Assembly (NCBI GenBank): GCA_014155875.1
Contig: JACEFZ010025839.1
Coordinates: 282,001 to 346,000, forward strand
DNA length: 64,000 bases
Source: Cepaea nemoralis
Taxonomy: Eukaryota; Mollusca; Gastropoda; Stylommatophora; Helicidae
Direction: 5' to 3'
A model generated the notes under the pieces. The model worked only from the letters and a program-made list of their open reading frames with translations, searched no databases and had not been told where the DNA came from. Below, piece after piece: positions 54,300 through 61,995 of this stretch. Each line of letters begins with the position of its first letter. Within the stretch, counting starts at the first letter, position 1. Made by a program: the position numbers and the translations under genes.

Positions 54300-54840
54300 A
54301 TAGCCTTTTATTATATAAGATTACATTTTGGAGCGTCACCAGCAATTAAAATTATAAAAGTGTGACGTGACTGGAAAAGAGGTTGCAGAGCACTGATCTA
54401 CGTAGCAAAAATACGTATTACGTACTGGCAGTCTTGCCAGTTGGGCAGATTTCACGCCAAATTTGGCTACTTTTCAGGATAATTTGTGGGAAATATAAAG
54501 TGTTGGCGGAATGCGATTATTTGGGCTAGTTTTGGTCGCGTGTCTGATTTTTGGTTCAGGGATTGCCTGGATTAACTGAATTATTAGAAACAGTCGATCA
54601 GCAGGAAATTGATAATGTGCTGAATGATCAGAGTGACTCGGAAACAGAATGAGAATGTCAGAATGACACTGAATTGTCATATTTAGATTAAACTTTTCTT
54701 TTTTATAAAATACTCTTGAATATTAAAAGTTAATAATTCTGTCGTTTTACATGTCTCTTTGTACATGTAGTGCTATTTACGAGTAGTAACACAAAACCTA
54801 AATTTTCATAAATTTCATAATTTTATTTGAACTGTATTCC
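54300..54840. other. Unassigned sequence
   Basis: No recognised frame. TACGTAGCAAAAATACGTAT at about 54400 is a local palindromic patch, and GGCAGTCTTGCCAG (54426-54439) is a small hairpin. Confidence 0.4.
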
Positions 54841-54844
54841 ATAT

Positions 54845-54960
54845 TAATATTATAATGGGAATCCCGTGGAATTGGATGGAATGGGACAAGCATACATTTC
54901 CATGGGATGGGATGGGACAGAAAAATATGTCCCATGGACAAGCCTGCCATGAACTGTTTC
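54845..54960. repeat. Dispersed GGGATGGGATGGGAC repeat, right of LINE-A copy 2
   Basis: Partner of 48835-48960. It contains GGAATTGGATGGAATGGGAC, CCATGGGATGGGATGGGACA and GTCCCATGGAC. Confidence 0.6.
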
Positions 54961-55039
54961 CCAAGTCCGAATCGAAAGCCCACTGTATGGGCTTCAAAAA
55001 AGGTGGAAAAAGTGTCCTAGTGGCACAAAATGGAATATT

Positions 55040-55548
55040 GCTTGGATAGCAAATCCATTACGTGGAAAGTCCGAATCGAAAGCTCACTGTGTGGATGTCA
55101 TCTGCAAACTGCATTCTTCTGGCTTCTGGAAGAACAGCCTATGGTGAACGGAAGGCCCAATATACGGAAGTGAGGCTAAGCAGCCATGTGCAGGACGTGA
55201 CGATTCCTTGGGTGAGCCCAGTACCAGAGCGGTGTGTGATGGCTCTGCAATTATGGAAGCCTCCTTGGATGGCGGGGAATGCCCATGGTCTGCCCCTGCC
55301 TTACCTTGAGGGCCGACCAGGATGCCTTTGGCTGTTCTATATGGGCCAGCTGGGATGGGAGATAACACCACACCAGTGAGAGTCTAACGTCCTAAGAAAC
55401 CCCCGGGAAGGTTAACCCGGTCAACAAATGCCCGCAGAAGTCGGATGTGTTGGCCTAACGGAGCAAGAACGCAGCTCTGCTGTAAACAGGCACAACGCAA
55501 TCACGTCCGAAAAAAAAACTCCGGATGAACGAAGAAGAAGAAGAAGAA
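55040..55548 (+). repeat. 3'-UTR-like LINE end with (AAG)n tail
   Basis: A non-coding, GC-richer stretch ending CACGTCCGAAAAAAAAACTC then GAACGAAGAAGAAGAAG, which looks like the 3' end of a retroposed element with a simple-repeat tail. No protein motif; no second copy in the window. Confidence 0.35.
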
Positions 55549-55799
55549 CTGTTTCCCCATGACAGATGTTCGATATCCCTCTCTGTCATACGCCAGATGT
55601 CCTGTCTCCATAGCTGCAGTATGTATGCTATCCGTCACATCATCTATTCATCTACGTTGTGGTTTTCTCTTCTTCGCTCACCAGTACATCTCCATGCATA
55701 GCAAGTTTTCAATTCTTATTTTTTAGGCATTTCGACTATTTAAATGATTCAAATGTTGTATTTTTTTCCACTTGTATTTGTATGTTTAACCAGTTTACA

Positions 55800-56010
55800 T
55801 CAGTTAGTCCTTGTTTATGTCTGTAAGTTCTTGTTTGTATCACTGAGATCTTGTTTGTGTCACTGAGTTCTTTTTTATGCCACCGAGCTCTTGTTTATGT
55901 CAGTAAGTTCTTGCTTATGTCAATGACTTCTTGTTTATGTCAGTGCGTTCTTATTTATGTCACTGAGTTCTTGTTTATGCCAGTGAGTTCTTGTTTGAGA
56001 CGTCTATTAT
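55800..56010. repeat. Minisatellite, 21-bp unit
   Basis: About ten units of GTTCTTGTTTATGTCACTGA with variants. The overlapping 75-codon frame is an artefact. Confidence 0.9.
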
Positions 56011-56011
56011 G

Positions 56012-56305
56012 TTTAACCAGTCCCATCGTCTTGTCCTCGCTTCCTGATTCGCTGGAATGTGTTTGTTTCTGTCCATAAGCTCGTCATTAGTGATTCTGTC
56101 ACGTCGTTCTAGTTCTATTCTGCGCATGCACTAATTAATAAATGTTTGTAGTTTAATCATAATTGATTTTATCCCTAAAGTTTACGGTGCGTACTGCAGT
56201 ACTGATTTAACTTTACAGTTAAATATTCTAAGTTTGGTACTAGGTTTATTATCTGTTGATTTCCATAAATTTTCTAGCGCTATGAAAATTCCTCTTGTGT
56301 TTTTG
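56012..56305. other. Unassigned AT-rich spacer
   Basis: No coding or repeat recognised. Confidence 0.4.
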
Positions 56306-56307
56306 TA

Positions 56308-56775
56308 TTCTTCATCATCTCATCATCTCATCATGTTCCTCTTGTACCTTGCGGTGTCGAGGTGAAGTATAAACTTCGTGAGAGTGTCCGGTTATGGGCT
56401 TCATATATCGATATTCCCATGGACTCTGCTATTCCCTCCGTCCAACGTTTACGTGGTCGGCCTCTTCCTCTGTTTCTATCTGGTCTGTACATCATTGCTT
56501 GTTGTGGTATGCTGTTGACTGGTAACCTACTTGCATGGCCAAACCATTTGACTTGCTGCTTTCTGATAAAATCTAGTGCTGCTTTAACCCCCACTTTAGT
56601 CCTGATTTCTTCATTTCTGATCTTATCTCTTCTTGATACGTTGAGTATTCTTCTCAGGAACTTCATTTCTGTTGTTGTGATTTTTCTTTTCTCTTTTTCT
56701 GTCATTGTCCAGGTTTGGCATTGGTAGCATAGAGTTGGCAGGAAGATTGTATTGTAAAGTGCTTTCTTAGTAGTT
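56308..56775 (-). pseudogene. LINE-C C-terminal fragment, copy 3
   Basis: The minus-strand frame 56331-56840 is nearly identical over its last 150 residues to LINE-C 35606-37138 (for example TTTEMKFLRRILNVSRRDKI and KQQVKWFGHASRLPVNSIPQ). The 3' tail (TCATC)n lies at 56308-56331. The first 19 residues of the frame come from the adjacent CA microsatellite. It is 5'-truncated at about 56775. Confidence 0.88.
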
Positions 56776-56805
56776 TTGTATTCTTGTTTTAATATATTAG
56801 TCTGC

Positions 56806-56890
56806 CCCCCCCCCCCGTGTGTGTGTTTGTACACACACAATCACACACACACATACACACACACGCACACATACACATACATGCACACAC
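56806..56890. repeat. Poly-C, GT and CA microsatellite cluster
   Basis: C run, then GTGTGTGT and imperfect (CA)n, directly at the 5' truncation point of LINE-C copy 3. Confidence 0.9.
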
Positions 56891-56891
56891 T

Positions 56892-57125
56892 GAAGTCCAT
56901 GCCTTGTGACGTTGGTGACCATGTCTGTCCACAGCCATCTGTCTCGGTTACAGCTAATCATTTCTGTTACTAACGTTACTCCATGTCACATTGCCTAGTA
57001 TCTTCTCCATAGATTTCCTCTGCCTCTTCTCCCATTCAACGTTTCCCGTTGTGACCGACGACATACTTCAGCTTTCCCTTCTCACGACATGCCCAACTAA
57101 TGTGGACTGCCTTTTCTGCTGTCAG
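56892..57125 (-). pseudogene. Old LINE 3'-end fragment (LINE-D-like)
   Basis: The plus strand has words typical of the complement of RTE-like LINE C-termini (CATGCCTTGTGACGTTGG, TTGTGACCGACGACATACTT, CTTCTCACGACATGCCCAAC), comparable in order to 22850-22920 and 60230-60290. It is too diverged to translate. Confidence 0.35.
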
Positions 57126-57194
57126 TAACCGGTCTTTTTTTTCCCTCAACTAACGTCTTGTAAGATACCTAAGATATATAAGTACTGAAGAGTT

Positions 57195-57475
57195 TTGGTA
57201 ATAGACCAGGAAGGGAAAATCTCAATTGCACCTCCCCGTGGTAGAGAATGGAAACACATCACGGTGTGGCTAACGCAGCCCTGGGGGGGGGGGGGGCCGA
57301 GTATCCAGCGGAATAAGTGGACAACTCAGCAGCTGAGCAGAACAGGGCACTCACTTGTCCTGACAGTTGGAAATGGTTGTCAAAGGCAGAGGTAAAAGAC
57401 CACCATGTGGATGTGGAAGGCAAGGGGAAACCACCACATTATCTTTCCAAGATTTCATGGCAACACAAATTTCGG
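57195..57475 (+). repeat. Dispersed repeat, copy 2
   Basis: Partner of 9816-10045. It carries a G run (57283-57295). It lies upstream of LINE-D coding sequence and may be its 5' UTR. Confidence 0.5.
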
Positions 57476-57540
57476 ATATAGTGAACGACGTTAACGGCTG
57501 TCTTAGAACACCCTCGTCCGGTAGGGACAGTCATCATGAC

Positions 57541-57721
57541 ATTCCATGCTCCTACTCTAAGTTTATTTAGTTAGTTTTTGCCATCAGCTAGCTGGATGAC
57601 GATCTGGTGTCACCTGTGGCGCATGAATGAGTCATGCGCTACAGGTGACACCAGACCGTCATCCAGCTACTGATGGTAAAACTAACCTAAACTAAATAAA
57701 CTTAGAGTAAAAGCATGGAAT
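57541..57721. repeat. Long palindrome, arms of about 86-90 bp, 5-bp loop
   Basis: 57541-57626 and the reverse complement of 57632-57721 match with few mismatches and one 4-bp indel (ATTCCATGCT, ACTCTAAGTTTATTTAG, GCTGGATGACG, CTGGTGTCACCTGT, GCGCATGA). The right arm runs into the LINE-D start (KAWNVRTLNELG). Confidence 0.92.
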
Positions 57722-59070
57722 GTTAGGACATTAAATGAGCTAGGATAATTAAACAATATTCTAAGAGAAATTGAAAGCATTAAAATGAATATGTTTTTTG
57801 CATATCCTTTACAGGACATCGCTGTCAACATCAGCATCTTTCAGCTGTATGTTGATTTCTTGGCAAGATTACGCTCAGTAGTTTGCCATTGCTTTCTGAG
57901 CGGCCGGCTTAGTTATCCCGCAAGTCACCAGCGGGGGTCGAACCGCTCCCAGCTATCGCCCGCTCCGAGACTCTGCGTGATAACCGGGATTACGGAGAAA
58001 GTGTTGTAACTCCTCGGCCAGAGAGACCGGCAAAATGAATATACTAGGCATAAATGAGATCAGATGGGAGGGGTGTGGCAAAATTATAACCGACAAACAC
58101 ACAATAATTTATTCTGGAGGGGATACACATGAAAAATGTGTAAGAATAATATTTGATGAAAACACAGACAAATCAATTAATGGATACTTGTGTATTTCAG
58201 ATAGAGTTATAATGGTCAAAATCAAAGGCAAACCAATAGATATAAATATTGTACAAGTATATGCACCAACAACAAGCAGTAGTGATGAAGAATTACAACA
58301 ACACTTTTACGATGAAGTAGAAATTGCGATAGCTCAAATTGGATTACAAGAAATAAAAATAATACTGGGAGATTGTAATGCGAAAGTAGGAAAGGGAAAA
58401 ATAGAGAATATAGTGGGGAATTATAGTTTTGGTACAAGAAATGAAAGATGAGAGAAACTAATAGAATGGGCAAATATTAATGATTTGATAATTAGAAACA
58501 CATGGTTTAAACACCATAAAAGACGACCATACACACGGAAAAGCCCTGATATGAAAATAAGCAACCAAATCGACTACATACTTATTAATAAAAGATTTAT
58601 AAATGCGTTAATTAATGTCAAGACAATGGCTGGTGCTGACTGTAATAGTGATCATGTGCCACTATGTGGACAAATAAAAGTAAGATTAAAGAGAGGTAAA
58701 AAATGTTTAAGAACTTGAGACTCAATAAACAGGTTCTGAAAGTAGATAAAGAATTTCAAGAAAAATACAGAGTGACTGAAAAATAGGTACAATGCAATAG
58801 CTAAAATCCATAGTATAAATGAACAATGGAATACGTTAAGGGACTCCATGCATCAAACTAGCAAAGAAATATTACCGGAGAGAAGCCAAAAAGCTTAGAA
58901 AAATAGATGAATGAAGCAATCTTAATGCTGATGGACAAAAGGAAACAGAATAAACATGACAAACAAAAATATGCTAAGATAAACAAAGAAGTAATTGATA
59001 AATGTGTAAAGGCAAAAGAAAGTTTGTTAAACGAGCAATGCAAAAAAATGAATTAAATTCCATTGTCACA
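57712..59070 (+). pseudogene. LINE-D APE endonuclease and linker
   Basis: Starts AWNVRTLNE (endonuclease N-terminus), is interrupted by SINE-A at 57793-58031, and resumes MNILGINEIRWEGCGKI. Catalytic-motif counterparts seen: the E of NEIRW, QVYAPTTSSSDEE, IILGDCNAKVG (Asp-x-Asn), ISNQIDYILI and NSDHVPL (SDH). A stop at 58449 and others split it. 58720-59070 encodes the linker (NEQWNTLRDSM, KEILPERSQKA, CVKAKESLLNEQCKKMN) with stops. The family is RTE-like (CFDP2-like). It breaks off at about 59070. Confidence 0.82.
57793..58031 (-). mobile_element. SINE-A, copy 7, inside LINE-D
   Basis: Flanked by perfect 11-bp repeats AAAATGAATAT (57782-57792 and 58032-58042). The best copy for the tRNA-like head: the minus strand reads GCCGGTCTCTCTGGCCGAGG then AGTTA (A-box) and GGTTCGACCCCCGC (B-box). 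Body: GGCCGCTCAGAAAGCAATGG, CAAACTACTGAGCGTAATCT, TGCCAAGAAATCAAC; end CCTGTAAAGGATATGC. Confidence 0.92.
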
Positions 59071-59074
59071 AAGT

Positions 59075-60055
59075 AAATAATGACAGAGTGACAGATGGAG
59101 TGGCTATGGTTGTGTCTAGGGTATGTCCTTGTAAATGTGATGTTGAACAACAGATTAACCAAGATGCATCAAAATCAAACACCAGACTGCGCACACAACA
59201 CTTTAATTTGAACATCTGGATACAACATTATTCCTCAGGAACGTTCAGTGTATATATATATATACATTGCATAGGCACAGGTACAGTACATGTAATCCCA
59301 ACCACTCACGCTGCTGCCAATTAGGCTCAGTCTTTAATCCTTCGCCTCCGAATTACTCCCACTGAAACACACGGCACGGAGTCCTCTACTCAACTCCGTC
59401 ACTATTCAAATTACTCATTGAAACACACAGCATGGAGTTTCTCTACTTAACTCCGTCACTATTCGAATTACTCCTACAGCTGACATACACTGGTCGAGTC
59501 TCCACACTCAACTCTCCAAGACGACCCGACCCGCAGCCGATCTCAGCTTCAACACTCCAAGACGACCCGACCCGCAGCCGGTCTCAGCTTCATCTCTCCA
59601 AGACGACCCGACCCGCAGCCGGTCTCAGCTTCAGCTGCTTCAGAAGATCCGACCCGCAGCCGGTCTCAGCTTCAGCTGCCTCATACGACCCGACCCGCAG
59701 CCGGTCTCAACGTCAACTCCCCATCAGCTCGGATTCCAAACATTAACTGATCTCTGTCAATCTTTGTCCCTGTCTTTTAAACCATTCTATGCCCTCACAA
59801 TGCCTCACACACAACACACAACCACTACCTCATCGCTCAACTGTCTGCCCCGCAATTACCCTAGCCAGCTGACTTCTTCTCAGCTCCCCCTTCACTCACT
59901 GTCTTCTCATTTTCCCCCTCTGGGGGACTTATTACCCGCCCTATTTTATCTCGTGAACTTGTTCATGTGTCCCCTTGCTTTCCCGGACACTGACCTTAAT
60001 GTCAATGACCCTGGCATGTGTCATCCATTAAAGATCGAAAAGATCCAGACAAATC
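59075..60055. other. Insertion-like block with two tandem arrays (LTR-like on the minus strand?)
   Basis: Interrupts LINE-D-type sequence. It holds a two-copy 62-bp repeat (about 59355-59480, CACTGAAACACACGGCACGG...) and five units of about 42 bp (59508-59715, built on GACGACCCGACCCGCAGCCG). On the minus strand, AATTAAAGTGTTGTG lies near 59198, which could be a polyadenylation site of an LTR whose U3 contains the arrays. No PBS or PPT is firmly identified. Confidence 0.35.
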
Positions 60056-60059
60056 AGTA

Positions 60060-60892
60060 AGCTCCACCATCCTTTATGTGCCATGCCCATAAGCGTGGGC
60101 AGTCATGTTCTGTCATCTCACCAGATCACCAGAGTCGTGGATCAGTTCTGTCTTCCTGTCTGAACCATGTCACGTGGCAAATCCATCCAAGTATTTACTT
60201 CTTGGTCTTCCCCTTGATCTCTTCCCTTCGATCTTGCCAGTTGTCACCAAGTTCTCCAATTCATTTCTTCCCATAACATGCCCAAAAAAATTTGACTGTC
60301 TACGTCTAATGTCTCTAATCAGTTTACGATCTTCATTTGTTTCTTGAAGGACTTGTTCATTGGTTTTTCTGTCTGTCCATGGTATTCTTTTTTCTTTTTT
60401 TTTTTTTGCATTTTTCCTCAGAAACCACATTTCCACAGCCATCAGCTGTTTTTCAGCTTGACTGCTTATTGTCCACGCTTCACATCCATACAAAAGTATA
60501 GGTTCTATGTAGCACCTCAACACTCTTTTTCTCGTTTCATTTGATATCTATTTATTGGTCAGTATGTTTTTCATCTTGCAAAAAGCTACCTTCGCAATGG
60601 CAATTCTTGTTCTAATCTCTTCAGATGTTATGACTGTGCCGAGATAACTGTATCGATTCACTTGCTTAAGAATATGCCCATTTACTCGTATATCACATTG
60701 TGGTATTTCCTTCTTCCCAGTGACGACCATAATCTGTGTCTTCTTAATATTCAGTTCTAACCCTAGTTGTTCACTGTGTGCAACAACCGCACCTACTAAA
60801 TTTTGCAGGTCCTGTTCATTGTCTGCAATCAAGACTGTATCATCTGCATATCTAAAGTTATTGATGTATCGTCCCCCAATGTTGAATAACTA
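60060..60892 (-). pseudogene. LINE-D RT C-terminal half and 3' end
   Basis: The minus strand encodes, in order, LIADNEQDLQNLVGAVVAHS, LGLELNIKKTQIMVV, VNRYSYLGTVITSE, RIAIAKVAFCKMKNILTNK, then MLRCYIEPILLYGCEAWTIS and NFFGHVMGRNELENLVTTGK with GRPRSKYLDG. This is the segment from just after the RT active site to the protein end. An A-run (complement of 60385-60406) and stops break it. It is inverted relative to the RT N-terminal half that directly follows. Confidence 0.8.
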
Positions 60893-60894
60893 CA

Positions 60895-61385
60895 GGCTGT
60901 TTGAAATCAAAAACAGGAATGACGTTATTGGAGGAAAGTGCTATAATAACTAGGTGGAATGAGTATATAAGAGAATTATATCATGGAGAAAGGGAAGAAT
61001 TAACAGAAGAAAGTAACTTAGAAGGCCCGCCTATTCTAAAAGAAGACGTCGATGACGCTATGAAACACGCGAAGAAAGGAAAAACAGTTGGGCCGGATGA
61101 AATCATAATAGAAGAATTAGAAGTATTGGGAGAATTTGGAGTAGATATATTTATTAATCAAAATGTTGAATGATATTTACAGCAGTGGATATTTACCGAG
61201 CGATATGCTGAAATCTGTATTCATTGCTCTACCCAAAAGACCAGTAGCAATTGTATGCGAAGATTTTCGTACAATTAACCTCATAAACCATGTCACTAAG
61301 CTTCTACTCAGAATTATAATGAGAAGAACAAGACAGAAAATAAAAATGGAAATTAGTGAAGAACAATACGGTTTTATGGACGGAA
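60895..61385 (+). pseudogene. LINE-D RT N-terminal half (inverted partner)
   Basis: The plus strand encodes ESAIITRWNEYIRELYHGER, KKGKTVGPDEIIIEELEVLG (RT start), then after a frameshift YSSGYLPSDMLKSVFIALPK, LINHVTKLLLRIIMRRTRQK and [18 protein letters not shown] (RT motif 2). It ends in the TA tract at 61403. Read from the minus strand, the copy is an inverted 5' segment followed by a direct 3' segment, which is the twin-priming arrangement of LINEs. Confidence 0.78.
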
Positions 61386-61402
61386 AGGGTACAAACAATG
61401 CA

Positions 61403-61403
61403 A

Positions 61404-61498
<95 letters not shown>
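61403..61498. repeat. (TA)n microsatellite
   Basis: About 96 bp of TA with one TTA phase slip. Confidence 0.97.
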
Positions 61499-61501
<3 letters not shown>

Positions 61502-61598
61502 TAGCTGACCCGGCCCGGCTTCGCCCAGACTCTGGTGGTGAGCATCTCATTTAATTCATATAAGTAGTCATATAAGTTCTCGTTCCCGTTACCGACTA

Positions 61599-61645
<47 letters not shown>

Positions 61646-61832
61646 GACCCGGCCCGTCTTCGCCCAGACCCTGATGGGGAGCATCTCATTTAATTCATAT
61701 AAGTAGTCATATAAGTTCCCGTTCCGACTATCTATCTGTCTGTCTGTCTGACCCGGCCCGGCATCGCCCAACTCCTGGTGGGGAGCATCTCATTTAATTC
61801 ATATAAGTAGTCATATAAGTTCCCGTTCCCGA

Positions 61833-61879
<47 letters not shown>

Positions 61880-61995
61880 TCTGTCTGTCTGTCTGACCCG
61901 GCCCAGCCCATGGTGGAGAGCATCTCATTTAAATTATATAAGTAGTCATATAAGATCCCGTTCCCGACTATCTGTCTGACTGTCTGTCTGTCTTG
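61499..61995. repeat. Tandem repeat, four units of about 105-145 bp
   Basis: Each unit has TGACCCGGCCCGGCTTCGCC then CAGAC..CTGGTGG, GAGCATCTCATTTAATTCAT, ATAAGTAGTCATATAAG, CCCGTTCCCGACTATC and a (TCTG)n run of variable length. Units start near 61505, 61645, 61750 and 61894. Length variation is mainly in the TCTG run. The array begins immediately after the TA tract with ACTAGCTGACCCGG. Confidence 0.9.

Noticed and set aside
54845..54960. Overlapping W/M/G/P/I-rich frames read as a small protein
   Set aside because: Generated by the GGGATGGGAC repeat; the same occurs at 48835-48960.
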